From the NCBI GenBank assembly GCA_030685235.1, contig MU839151.1:169417-233416 (forward strand): a stretch of 64,000 bases of DNA. Direction: 5' to 3'. The notes under the pieces are model-generated. The model made no database searches and was not told where the DNA came from. It was given only the letters and a program-made list of their open reading frames with translations. Origin of the DNA: Copromyces sp. CBS 386.78. Lineage: Eukaryota > Ascomycota > Sordariomycetes > Sordariales > Sordariaceae. This document shows, piece by piece, positions 22,537-34,600 of the stretch (positions are counted from its first letter, which is position 1; every line of letters starts with the position of its first letter). The position numbers were made by a program, and so were the translations under genes.

Positions 22537-23497
22537 ATGGTCCGCATCAAGGTGTCAACCAAACCCCCTCCGCACTGGACGACGCACTCTTCGGCCGCGG
22601 GGAAGCGCCAGCAGACGAAGAAGGGTCGACAGTCTAAGGTCGCCGAAGACGAGAGCTGGCTCCTCCTTCCTGAGCCAGTGGCACACGAAGCAGATTCGGA
22701 GGCTTTCAAGCCAACAGAAGGTAAGCGAGCATCCAAGTGTCGTTGATGGTGCTCATAGACTGATGCCGATGTCTCTAGTTGCCATTCCCCCGCCTGTTCC
22801 TGGCACACCCGTGCATGCGGCCATGGAGAAGATTCCTGTTGGCGAAATAAGTAAGTCGCCCACGTTGACTTCCAACCATTTTCTTCTCTGCCCTGCGGCA
22901 CCTTGAATCTTCGATTGCTAACCCTCCACCTCATACAACAGTCCAGGACTTGTACCATCACGGCTGTCCCCCCACGAACCAAGAACTCGTTGCCCACGCG
23001 GAAATTTTCGTGATATCAGCACGCAAGGCCGATGCCATGGCAGAGTATCACGATGCGGCTGAGGTTGTCCTGGACCACTTGGCCTGCACGATTATGAGCG
23101 GTTCTGGTAACGGGGAGATCCCTGTTGGCCATCAGTATGAGTTCCTCAGGAAGCAGCTCACTTTCATCGAGGCCATGATTGATATCTTTCTGGACCCTAA
23201 GAAGCTCGGTATGTTACCTGTCCATCCCCTATTCTCCCAAGCACATGGTGCCAGGGCCGCTTCAAAGGCGTCGTATCTCACTTGTACAGTCTTGCTGAAT
23301 CTTCTTTTCCGCCTCTAGTTGCCGCAAAGCCCACCACAGCAAAGCCCGTCACCGAGAAACCCGAGACCACAAAGCCCGCTCCAAAGCGTGTGCGAGAACT
23401 TCGAGAGGGCACCCGCAAGAGTAAGCGAATCCGCCTTTCAAAGGGAGCCAACGAGGATGATGAAATTTCCGCCAGACTCTCTCCCCAGGATTCGTGA
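22537..23497 (+). CDS. Cluster family gene C (unknown function), 233 residues
   Basis: Exons 22537-22720, 22779-22850, 22942-23208 and 23319-23497, all joined in phase 1 (702 nt in total). The start is the ATG at 22537. Residues 1-61 are basic and disordered (GKRQQTKKGRQSK, then LLLPEPVAHE as in gene B). Exon 2 ends MEKIPVGEI, the family motif. The core exon begins IQDLYHHGCPPTNQELVAH and holds several amphipathic helices (FVISARKADAMAEYHDAAEV, QYEFLRKQLTFIEAMIDIFL). The last exon is Lys/Thr/Pro-rich with a bipartite-like basic patch (PAPKRVRELREGTRKSKRIR), so nuclear targeting is possible. There is no known domain and no membrane segment. Confidence 0.78.
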
Positions 23498-24495
23498 GCA
23501 ACCGGCATTGCGGGCCTTTTTATTATTCCTAGCGGTATTTCCGAAGGCATCTGCCATGTTTTTCAACTAGATATACATGGTGCTGGCCTAGAAATGCGAC
23601 AGGTCGTCCGGGACGCGAGGCACACCGTGACCCCCAAAAGGGTTGAGCAGCGGGCTGATCGGCGGAGGGGGGGCGAGCTTGAAGGAAGTAGGGGTGCCGG
23701 GGCTTCAATCAGGGGAACATGTATGGAAGGAAGATGTACGGACCAAGGAACTCCCGAACAAACTTCGTGCTATTTTGCGCCGACAACCTGGAGACATCAG
23801 ACTGAACCTGATAGCATGAGATGGGATGGATAGTTGATATGTTATGAAGGACGAGGTATAAATGGTTTGATCGTGCCCAGTATATGAGATACTAGGTGAC
23901 AGTTGTACGAGGGATGAGAGAGGAGGAGTGATGGAACGATACGCGTAGTAGGAGAAGAAGTCTAATGACACCTGGTTAGCAGGCTGTATCGTGTAGTGAT
24001 ATGGTGCTTACATACCTAGGTAACGTACTATGTTCCCAATGACGACCATGAATGTGACCGTTCAATAGGCAGAGGTATTCATGCCAAGTAGAGGTCGCCA
24101 ATCCGATTTCCAGATAGAAGTGACTCCTGACGGCGTCAAGGGAAAGGACGAGGACATACCTAGGCAATGAGCAAAACCCAAGCCACTAACGAGGGATAGT
24201 GTAGTGAGTTCAAAATTTCCGTCTCATGATGTTGTGCCTTCTGGTGCGGACCAAATGAATTCTTCGTAAGACGCGGGCGATCCGTTTCACAAGCCACATT
24301 ATGTACATATTAAGGGGTATGGTAAAGCAAAAGGTGACAGTAGTTCTACATGTTATTCACGTATATCGTACAAAGGTAACAAAATTAGCTAGGCTCGGCA
24401 TCAAGCGTTTCTGTAGAGGTTGAATAGTATCAGCACAGCTCTTCGGAATATGACGAGGATGGACAGCAGCCGGGAAAAGCTTACAATGGCGAGAC
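23498..24495. other. Intergenic between convergent genes C and D
   Basis: The 3' regions of two convergent genes, about 1 kb. Only short frames. Nothing else recognised. Confidence 0.45.
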
Positions 24496-26138
24496 TTAAT
24501 TGACCAGCTCCTTGAGAAAGACTTGCTGCAGCTTAAGCTTCAAGACCTCCGACGCCAGGCCAATGCGGTCAGCGGGATTCTGCCGGTGAAGCTCATTGAT
24601 CCGGTCTACGATATCATTGCTCAGCGTGAGCGCCGCCTTCTTCACGGCTTGTTCCGTCTCATTCTCGTGGGCTCTAGCTAGGAACTCGCGAGCCTCCGCC
24701 GATATCATCTCAGGGGTCGGTGACTGAAGCCGCTCCAAACCCACAGCGAACATGCGGTCGACTGTAACGAGAGAAGTTAGTTGGAGTCCGTCCGTGTGTC
24801 TGGGGTAACTCAACATGATTGGAGTAGGGAAAACATCCGAAGAAATAGGAACTCACCAATCTCTGCGACAGGGACCAATTGAAGTGCGGCCTGGACACGT
24901 GCTCCGGGTTGCTCAGCAGTCGGCTTCGTAATCTTCTGGCTTTCCTGGGCGGCGCTGCGCACAGAGGCTCGCTCTGGAACGTTTCCGCCGGTAACAGGCT
25001 CTGATACCTTCGGGACTGCGTCCTCCACGCCTTCAGTTTCCGTGGCTCTACCAGTAACCAGGGTGGTGACCGGACCAGACACCGGTGTGGCTACTGCAGT
25101 AGATGCTGAAGCCGTTACCGGAGCAGAGGACGCAATAGATCCTGGAGCAGATGATGGGGCGTATGCCGGAGTGTATGTCGAATCGTAGGCCGGAGCGGTA
25201 GCCGGAGGATATGCTGAAGCTGTCACTAGGGCAGAGGACGGAGTGGTGACCGGAGCATATGCCTGAACATAAGCCGGAACCTTGGCGGTAGTATAGACGG
25301 CGGCAAGGTTTGCTGGGAGATTGGCCGGGGCGTATGCCTGGCCAGTGACCCAATCGTGTGTTAGAGGGCTTGCCGGAACGTACGACGGAGCAGTTACTGG
25401 AAAATATACCGGAGCGGCTGATGAACCGTATACCGGAGCGACTGACGAGCCATATGCCGGAGCGTCGATAGCCGTGGCCATAGTTGGGGAATTGACCGGG
25501 ATAGTGGCGGCTTGAAAGTTGGCGGGCTGCGAGATACGCGCACTGGGTTGTCGACCAACAGGCTCCACGGCCTTCTGGTTTTTCTCTGCAGTCATGGGCG
25601 CCGGAACTTGCTGTGGAACAATCTCATTGATGAAAGGCTCAAAGAGTGCCGGGTCCAACAATCCCATATCGTCATGCTCCTCTTCTTCAACGGTCATGTT
25701 GATAACGGTAGGCAAAACAGCGGCTAAAACAGGAGCTGGAGCACTGGCCGGAGCCATGGCCGGAGCAGATGCTGGAGTGACGAACCTCGCAGTGTCCGTG
25801 ATCATGGTTGTGGTGGTGGTGTCGGGGGTCGAAGCGGTGGGAGCAGCTCGCGCGGCAGCCCTAGTGATCCTCCTGGTTATGGGCGCGGTGGTGGCTCTCG
25901 GGGCTGCTCTCGTAGCAGGTCTGGCGGGGGCGCCGGTCGGAATGTTGGCTGGAGTGTTGGTGGGAATGGGGTCGGCCTGTGGAATCTCGCCAGCCTCTCT
26001 GCGACGCTCCAGCTCCTGTTGACGCTCGAGCTCCTTGACCCTGTGGCGCTCTTCGCGACGCTGGCGCCGGTGGGTGAGCTGGCTCCAGTCGGTAATCTCC
26101 TGACCGATGCGCTCCTTGACGTACTTTACACGACCCAT
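24496..26138 (-). CDS. Cluster family gene D: long Ala/Pro/Thr-rich protein with family core at C-terminus, 515 residues
   Basis: Exons 26138-24857 and 24761-24496, joined in phase 1 (1,548 nt). The start is the ATG at 26138. Residues 1-45 are strongly charged and probably coiled coil (RRQRREERHRVKELERQQ). Residues 50-420 are low-complexity Ala/Pro/Thr/Val/Tyr with degenerate short repeats such as APVYGSS and APAYDSTYTPAYAP. Exon 1 ends QLVPVAEI, the family motif. Exon 2 is the core, beginning VDRMFAVGLERLQSPTPEM, with helices (EAREFLARAHENETEQAVKK, then EVLKLKLQQVFLKELVN at the C-terminus). It is by far the longest family member. The architecture suggests the core is a portable C-terminal module on a long flexible arm. 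Function unknown. Confidence 0.72.
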
Positions 26139-28165
26139 ATTGGTTAGGTTTGATCCTTATTTGCGCGTAGGTAATCTGCTGGCTGTTGCGTGATTGGGAT
26201 CAGTGTACGATGCTGGGAAATTTCTTGGGAAGAGCTTGAAGTCTTTGGCGGTGCGATTAAAGATGAGAAGAAAATGCAAAATAGGAAAGGGTGGGACTAA
26301 CCTGTCCGCGTAGCCTCTGAGTGAATGTCAATTTGTCGGCAACTGCCCGGGCCGGCAACACTCGTGGACACTATCAGTTAGGAGAACCTTAGGGAGTCCT
26401 ACGTCCACTTTGCGTGAAAACTCCCTCACTGGAGGTAACCTCAGTCCGCACATACACTCTTGGGAAAAGTACGACTGACTAATATCAACCGTGACTGTGA
26501 TCAAAATTACAGTCAGATTCGTGCTGTCAACATATTAGTTGACAAATCTCTGGACCTGAAAGCGGCCCAACTCTTACATGGACACACTGAGTTAGCTATC
26601 CATCGTCGTCCCAGGTGCTATGTTTTATAGTCGTTGAGCCAGCTCAATTCCCGTGCGTGATCTTTAGAAACATATGGAGACAAAAATATCCACGACAATG
26701 ACAACGACAATGCTTTGCGCTGAAAGGCGGAGGAAAACCACGGGCACTACCTGTGTTTCCAACGACGGAGACAACATAACAGAAGCAAACACAGAGAAAG
26801 TTTCGCATGAGTTCCTGGATTGAGTACTTTCGGCTTGAATCCATGCTGCGTCGACGCTTGCGACCGGACGAATCGACCCCCGAGCCAACCTCCCTACCGC
26901 TCTTGCCTCCTGCTTGTTTCTGACTGTATTTCTCAGTCCGCATCACAGCCGCTTGGCTTTGACTCAGTCGCTGGGACGTCTGTACATCCGCTTGGAGTAC
27001 TTGCTGGCCAGTTAATGGGAGCGATAATCTCCTGTCCGCTCATTCTGCCGACTGCAGTGGTTGTCAGTGAATGGTACGGAAATGGCCAGATGAGACATGG
27101 AGAAATGGAAAGTAGCCGGGGGCCTGAGAGTGATATGAGGCGTACCCAACCCAGAAACAGGGACCGTCTGCCAGCTGCGTGGCGTCATACACCTGCAAAG
27201 GGCGCTGAGCGGGGACTGGCCGTAGCATGAATCCATTCATAGCTGACTGGCGTGGCCCGTATTTTTGCCATCGTCACCCGTTGTTCGCGGAACACTAACC
27301 TTAACGATGGTGGACACGGCGTGGGTTATTGAATTGCCCTCCACCGTGGTAACTGGGCCGTTGGCTGGACTGATGCCCGGAGTGCTGGAGGATCGAGAAA
27401 CACTGCCGGTCTAACGCTATTTCTGAACCGCTGGCCCTTCTCTTCCGGCTGCAGAGACAAATTCTGACTCCGATGGGACGTGATGTACTTGACGTGAACC
27501 ATACCTTCTGGCGCCGGTGTTTGTGCGAAGTGTGTTTATTACTGCGTAATCAAGAAGGAGAAAGACACGCTGTGTGCTGCTGCAAACTTTCCTATGGGTC
27601 AGGTAGATGAAGGTGTTGGTGGTTCTCAAGGAAGCAGAAATAAGTGTGGGAGCTGCAGGAAAAACTTTGGATCATACGGAACACTTGTCCTTAAAGGCTC
27701 ACGAGGAAAACATCTAACAAAACGGTAGAAAGCCAATTGGTCATCCACCCAAACAGGTGAACTTTCAACACTGCTCTCAACTGAATCCCAGAGCCACTTG
27801 CGCTAGCGAGTGGCCAGTCCATCTGTCTCAACCCCATACATTATTCCATGCATTCTCTCCCTCCTCGCCCACTCAAGTATCCCATTCATACATTCAGCCC
27901 CTCACTCCGTACCATAGCCCATATCCCCTAATCACCAACATCGTTACACAAGCATCCCATTTCCAAGAATAGAAAGAAGAAAAACAAGACAGCGGTCGTT
28001 TCGTACAGCATGTGAGACCGGCTTCGGTCGACAGGTTGAGAGTTCGAATCGTACTTCGACGCGCTGCCGCGGTAGCAGTGGCTATAGTCCGTTGGGCAGC
28101 CAAAGGGTGGCCTTGTTAGTTCGGACAAATTCGTAGGAAATTTCTAAAGACGTGTATTGTCAGCT
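26139..28165. other. Intergenic, 2 kb: gene D promoter and gene E 3' side
   Basis: It contains a minus-strand frame at 26943-26644 whose start (KYSQKQAGGKSGREVGSG, then GRKRRRSMDSSRKY) looks like the disordered N-termini of the cluster genes, but no core follows. It could be a decayed member. Other frames look random. Confidence 0.4.
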
Positions 28166-28869
28166 TCACTCCTGGCTATCAATCTCTCTTGCATTTATCG
28201 GAATCGTAGACATGGGAATCATACCGGCGCGAAGAGACCTCATGGCGTTGACAAACTGGGTGTTGGCCCTCAGTCTCTCGTACACTTTATTGGTCGGTGT
28301 TGTGCGCTCGAGAAGTGGTTCGAAATGGCCGATGAGGACTTTGGCAGAGAACCGGATGAGCGAAGCCGGATATTCTTGGCACACGTCGACGAAGAAGTAT
28401 GTGGCCGTCTCGATATCCTCTTTGGTCGGAATCATGCCGTCGTTTTCGGTGATCATGGTTATGCTCGATACCAACGGCAGAACCAGCCAATGTGGTGGTG
28501 TTCTCGGGCATTGGCTTTGCGTTGGTGATATCTTGACGAACTTGAATCTGCTCGCCATGAGGAGCGATGCCTGCGGTGCCACGGACGCGGGCAAGGCGTT
28601 CTTCATCCTGTCTTCTTCGGAGCTGGAAAAGCCGATCACTGGCGTGCGCCACAATTTCAGGGAAACTGGCTTGGACGTGGTTAGCGGCGATGGGCTTCTC
28701 TTTCTGGTTTGCCGAGTTCGTCATTAGATGCAAATAGTGTTGCGGTACCCGCGTCTGTGTTACTGCTCGACGTGCGTGGTAGTAGGGTAGAGAGACTCTT
28801 CGGAGGGTGTGCGAAGTTCGGTAATCTCGAGAAGCGGTCTTGACAAGATGAAGAAGAATGGGCGAGCAT
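28166..28869 (-). CDS. Cluster family gene E (unknown function), 206 residues
   Basis: Exons 28869-28749 and 28665-28166, joined in phase 1 through an 83-bp intron (donor GTACCG, branch GCTAAC, acceptor CCAG). The start is the ATG at 28869 (MLAHSSSSCQDRFSRLPNFA). The motif and core are in one exon here: LVLPLVSSI is followed by TMITENDGMIPTKEDIETA, which lines up with gene I (REITQNSTVIPSHDKIAR). Helical segments follow (TYFFVDVCQEYPASLIRFSA, YERLRANTQFVNAMRSLR). An in-frame ATG at 28724 lies inside the inferred intron and would read another frame, so I prefer the spliced model. It is divergent from gene F. Function unknown. Confidence 0.65.
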
Positions 28870-29635
28870 TGAGGAAGCAGACTGCCAGGTGGCGAGCCTG
28901 AAGCGGGGTGGCAGAGTTCAATGAATTGGAAGACAGGAAGGAGCGGCCGGTTTCTGTCTGGCGACCCCGGCACCTTCCTTCACCCCAACCTCACTTCCGT
29001 CTCCACTCCCCGTACACAGGATTCTGACTGAATACGCGCTGGGAGCTGAACACGTCCGTAACATGCTTGTAATATTCCGTTTCGTCTGAAGGAGAGGAAA
29101 GCCGCGGACGACCGCCAGTGGAAGACCACCGAGAGGGGCTGGGGAAAAACAAAGATTTGCCGACATGTTGGCCACGACCAAGACAAACCAACAACTAGGC
29201 ACCTTAAATTTAGGAGATTAGATATATACGGTTCAAGATGCCCCAAGATTGCAATGAATTGAAGTTTCGAAAGAGGAACTTACAAGCCCACTGCGAAATG
29301 GGTCACGGCCCTCACCATGTGGCCCTCTTATATCGGTAGCAGTGGATGCTTGCTGCTCTAGTTTCGTTTGCCTGCCACATAGAAATCGGTTAGCATCTGG
29401 TCTGGGACCTGACAGCCCGCCACATCGAACGGAGCGGAGGTTTGGGAGACAACCAGTGAAGGACAGTTACCCCTCCAAGGTCCTTTCTTTTCTGTGGGCT
29501 TCCCTTCTTTCCTGGTACTTATAGGCACACCTCGATTCCGTCCTTTGCCTTCCCACAAAAACCAACCACCATCAGCAAGCTTCTTTGCAAATCATAACAC
29601 ACCTTCGTCACTCACCTCAACAATCAACCGTAGCC
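28870..29635. promoter_or_regulatory. Shared upstream region of divergent genes E and F
   Basis: 766 bp between opposite ATGs, the second head-to-head pair in the cluster. The region before gene F ends in a pyrimidine/A-rich leader (caaccaccatcagcaagc) like those of genes A and C. Confidence 0.5.
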
Positions 29636-30421
29636 ATGGAGAACGCAGACAACACAGAGTCCAATGCTCCTGAATACCGTCGCATGACGCGCGGCATGAG
29701 GGCCGCGGGCGGAGTGATCCCTCCGGCTGCTCCCCGCGTGAAGAAGCCCAAAGTAACAAGGATCAAACGAGAGGATCCTGAGGACGGTGATGGCAAGTCT
29801 CAGGGTTCCCAGCAACCGTCAGCCCAGCCAAAGAAGGAGAAGGGTGAGTATCAATGTCAGCTTGTGGTTCCCCGTGCAGTCCTCCGACTTCAGTGATTCT
29901 AGTGGCTAACACGCATCATGTTCTGTAGCACCTTCGTTTGACTCCAGCGACCCGTGGACTTGCGGTCCCAATGACGTTCCTGCCATCGACAACATTGGTG
30001 AGTGTGCCCCCACGACATCCTTTATGTACCTTGGTCCACGGTGTTGACACTTCTCGACAGTCCGTCTCCTTACTAGGGACTACACCAAGACCCCTCGGGA
30101 TGATGAGCTCATCGAGGCCGCCCACAAGTACAAGTGGCGCGGCATCAGGAAGCACACGCTTCGTGAGCTCAAAACCATTACCGTAACCGAGCAGCGCCAG
30201 GCTCGTAAGAAGCTGAAGGAGAACCCCAGGGACGTGCATCAGCAAATCAAGCTCAATTTGCTGAAGGCCATTACTTCACACATTAGAAGTAAGTGCCCTC
30301 CATCAAGGAAAACAGTCAGAGATTTATGGAACAAGTACGCTAACGGGCTGTCCTAGGCGAGTACTCCGACTCAATGTATGCAAAGTGGAGGGAGGGCCGT
30401 GACAAGGTCAGGATGAATTAG
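29636..30421 (+). CDS. Cluster family gene F (unknown function), 189 residues
   Basis: Exons 29636-29843, 29929-29997, 30061-30288 and 30357-30421, all joined in phase 1 (570 nt, stop TAG). Residues 1-69 are basic and disordered (MTRGMRAAGG, PRVKKPKVTRIKRED). Exon 2 is 69 nt and ends NDVPAIDNI, the family motif. The core exon begins VRLLTRDYTKTPRDDELIE, closely resembling gene H (IRELTSNYTAYPTDDPMRD), and continues as charged helices (YKWRGIRKHTLRELKTITV, QQIKLNLLKAITSHIR). The last exon encodes a short charged tail (MYAKWREGRDKVRMN). The high Arg/Lys content suggests a nuclear or nucleic-acid-binding role, but no motif proves it. Confidence 0.78.
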
Positions 30422-31666
30422 GGGAATAGAGCACATTGGCAGAGCATCTAGGCATTGATGTAACTTTGAACGTCTCTGAAGCAGTGATCCCACTTGTAAA
30501 CATATTCCTGCTTCTTTCACACTTGATTTCCATGCACGTAAGTCAGGTTGTTGACGGTGGAGGTGACACTTGAGCGTATGTGAAATGATATTTTTCTGTG
30601 TGTTTGTCATGGGTTTCCACCTTCTCTGCACCATCACTGGAGGAATGGTTCCCTAAGACGCTTCGTCTAACCCGTGGGCCATGGTTAAACGAGTGTGTTG
30701 AATGTTCTCGGAACAGAACTTGTTGCTTGTATGACGATGAACGAACAGAACAGAGGAACTGGCCGAAGACCTGTGGTGACGCGGTCCAGGATGGCCACTG
30801 CTACTAAGTCCGGTTGCGTTGTTGGCGGCGATGAGATGGCGACCTTGCAAGGAAAACCAGGCAAAGCAGAGGGATATGCCTCTACTGAGGTCGGTGATCC
30901 AAAGGGGTCAACTATAGAGGCAAATCATGCCACTCCCGTAAGCGGGAAAAGTGAGCTTTTGAGGTGTGATGCAGGAAAGTCGCAGATGAGAAGCGGGACG
31001 TTGGACGGCGATGGCTTTAACAGTGCAGGGTAGGTGATGGATTTGGGTTTGCAAAATGAACCAAGACGATTTCAGGCGAGACTAGGTGTGGAGTCTCGGC
31101 CGCACTCGGCGCCAGGTGAATTGATGGATATGTGAGGAGCGACGATGGGGACAAGGCAAACAGATGAAAAATCTAACAAAGCAAGGAAAGCCTCCTAGAC
31201 TCATTTTGGCATGCTTCAACATAATATGTTGGCGTAGTGCATTCGGGATTCCTCTGTTATGTTCCAGATTCCTCGCCAACTGCCAAGCCCGACAGGGAGA
31301 ATCCTCCACTTGAAGGGCCCACATCGGTTCGTAAAGAGTTCGGATGAAGTTGGAAAGAACGCCAAGACGGCCCCACCCGGAAGGTCCGGCGTCTCCACAA
31401 CACCGGCGAAGTTGGAGAATGTGCCGCCGGAGCTCAGGCGAACGGTGCCTCACAAAAGCTCACGGTAGACGACCGAGATGCTGATCGAACGACTTGAACA
31501 TGATGGACCGATTTGTTGTTTTCCGATCGCTCTGGTATTTAGTGCGGCAAATGAGGATTTGGTAGAGTGAAACACATCTTAAGAAGGTTTGGAAGTAGGA
31601 GCCTGTTGCGAGCTGGAATGAGGAGTGTTTGGAAGCAACCGAAAGCAAAAAACGTTTAGGCTAAGG
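30422..31666. other. Intergenic before the nested transposons
   Basis: 1.2 kb. A plus-strand frame at 31259-31468 (SSDEVGKNAKTAPPGRSGVS, then ENVPPELRRTVPHKSS) resembles a disordered N-terminal exon and could be a displaced 5' exon of gene G across the transposons. This is not proven. A frame at 30695-31033 shows no family motif. Confidence 0.4.
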
Positions 31667-31668
31667 TA

Positions 31669-34600
31669 CTCGTCTGGGCTAGAAACGCCCTCTGGGACCC
31701 CAAGCGAAGCTTGGGGTCTGGTGCACGGATTCGCGAAAGTGAATGGATTCGCGAAATTTTCGGTACATCCACCCCCATATAAATTAGTGCTGTAACCATG
31801 TCACCCTGTTTTTCGAAAAGTGCTGCTTTATGCAAAAAAACGGTGGTACATTGATTTGCTAACAAATTGCAGGGTGGGACATGTACCTAATTTTTTTCGC
31901 GAATCCATTCACTTTCGCGAATCCGTGCACTACTCGTCTGGGCTAGAAACGCCCTCTGGAGACCCATTGCTTGCAATGAGTCTGGCAGATTGATTCGCGA
32001 ATGCAGATTGATTCGCGAAAATTTCGGTACTTCCCCTACTATATAAATTAGCGCTATAACTATATTACACAGTTTTTTTAAAAGTCGTCGTATATATGCA
32101 TATAATATCGCTCAACCCAATAAATATTATTATATTAGACTAGTAATTTAGTAAAGTAGGGTCAATATTATTATTACTAATATTACTACTTTCTAGCATA
32201 GTATTTTGAATAGGGTCCTCCTCTCCCTCCTCTTCTATTATAATACTAGAATTATTTAGGTTTCCTATTACCTAATTTCCCTTATTATTACTAGGTAGTA
32301 GCTAATTATAGCCGGGCCTATAGTAATACGTACCCTTATTGTTCTTACGTAGTATTTCTATTTACTCCTCCTATATTAACCCAATTTGCTCCTTTACTTC
32401 CTCCTCTTTAAGGGGGGGAAGTTTATCCTTATTAAATTTAATTTCTAACTCTATATTAGAAACGAAGGCGGTAATAACCTCTTCTATAATAATTATAGTA
32501 CGAAGGTTATAAATCTATAGTATAATAGGCTTCAGTCTATTACTAAGCGGTACCTAGTATAAAAGTAGAATAATATCCTTCTTTAGTCTACCTAACCGAA
32601 TTATTTCTATTTGAATAGCTACCTTTTTCGCCTCTTAATAGAATCCCTAGCGCTCCCGCCACATAGATTTATACTATTCGAATAGACTATTCTAATTTTT
32701 AATCTTATTTAAAATTAAGTTGACCGCTATATTCTACTTAGTACGAAATTTACTAGTAAGGCGTAATTCTACCCTCTTATTTTAGGCTTTACTTTATTAT
32801 TTAGTTTTATACGTACTAAATTACTTTCATAGAGTAATCCGTTTAGTATTAAGATCTTTCTTACGTTGGCGCAGCTTCTTTTTAGTATATAATTTAATTT
32901 TGTAATACTCGTTTACTATTATACGAAGACGAATATTACTAACTTTAATAGGACTAGTACGAGTAATTAGACGGTTAATTATATAGTTTTCTCTTTATAC
33001 TACCTCCTCTAGTTACCTCCTCTTCTTAAACTATTATACTTCTATATTAGTAACCCCTATTAACGCGATTGCCTTAATAGATTTATTCCTTTTAAATATA
33101 ATATATTTAGTAATAGGGCTGAGGGGAGTCTTCGTAATAGTAGATTTAAATAACCCTTATTAAACGTATATATTATACTTTAAAATCGTAATTATATTGA
33201 GAGGGGGGGTTATTACTTTTGCCTAATCTTTCTTAGAGTATAACGCTAGTAGGGGTATTAAAATATTATAATTAGTATAAAGATCGAGGGCGCTAAATTA
33301 TTTAAGACGTTTACGTAATATTAGATTTATAGGGCCCTTCTCCTTTTTTTATACTTATAATTAGGTTCGATTATCTATAATCTCCTTTAATTTAAACTAA
33401 CTTTATTCGTTTTTAGTTATAATATATCCTTTCTTTTTCTTTAAAAAATTAAGGTTAATTATTAAAATAAGGGGATTTTATAATTTATCGAATACAATAG
33501 AAAGTTTATATAGATAGAGACTATACTTTACCTATACGGATTATATAATTAATTATTTAAAAAATTTACTTCGAATATAAAATAGCCTATTTAAGAAAAA
33601 GAATTTAATATACTCTATATTACTATATATTATCGTTTTAAAGATATTTTTTTAATAATAGTGCTTATAAATTTAAAATACCCTAACGTTGAGAAATTGA
33701 AGGATATAGGTCGAATGAGGGGGGAGGAGAAAGAGGATAACATTGTAACGGCAGTATCGTTTATAAAATTCGATAGTATAATAATTATTATAATTATTTA
33801 GTAGTAAAAAACGTTTCTCTTCTTTATTAAGGGGACGAGAATATTCCTCCTAGTAATTAAATTAATTGAGGGTAAATTGGTTATTTATATAACCGTTAGG
33901 AGAAGTGGTAATAATAGAATAATTATTAAAATGGTTATTAATATAATTTTCGCTAATATTAATATTAGGAAGGATAATGAAAGTAAGTACTATATAGCTA
34001 GAAGTAGAAATATATTTAATAATTATTATTAATTTACGTACGTTTGGGTTTAGGGTATATATAATTGGTATTTTAATATAAGACTATATAATATAGGATT
34101 TAAATTGTATACCGATTTTAAACCTAGATTTATCCTTATTCTATATATTATTTAGTATAATACCGTTTTTATTAACCGTCTTTTTCTATAGTTTATATAC
34201 TTTTTCTACGCTTATTCGAAATTGGATTGCTTTGTATACTTATACTATCGACTTTATATATACGGATTTAAATTTTGACCGAATTATAAATGTATGAATT
34301 TATTGCCGGTTAATATCGATATTACGGCTATTAGTACGGGTAAATTACTTCGTTGCGCGTATAATCTCTTAATTTGTAATTTTATATTTTAATTAAAATA
34401 TTTAGTTAATAAATAACGGTAATTATAAAGGATCGACGATAATTAACGACTACGGGTATTAACTGAGAAATATCTACGTATTAACCTAAATATATAACGC
34501 GAATTCTTCCTCTTTAATTAATTTTTTTACCCCCGTATTTTGCGACTGCAATTTAGCACCCTTCGAACGATTAACGGTAGTATAGTAATTAGCGCTATAA

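Noticed and set aside
28020..28100. tRNA-like sequence with GTTCGAATC
   Set aside because: The flanks do not pair into T-arm or acceptor stems on either strand.
28287..28973. Alternative gene E start (ATG 28724, MTNSANQKEK...)
   Set aside because: It lies in the inferred phase-1 intron and runs in a frame that loses the family core; the spliced 28869 start joins the core in frame.
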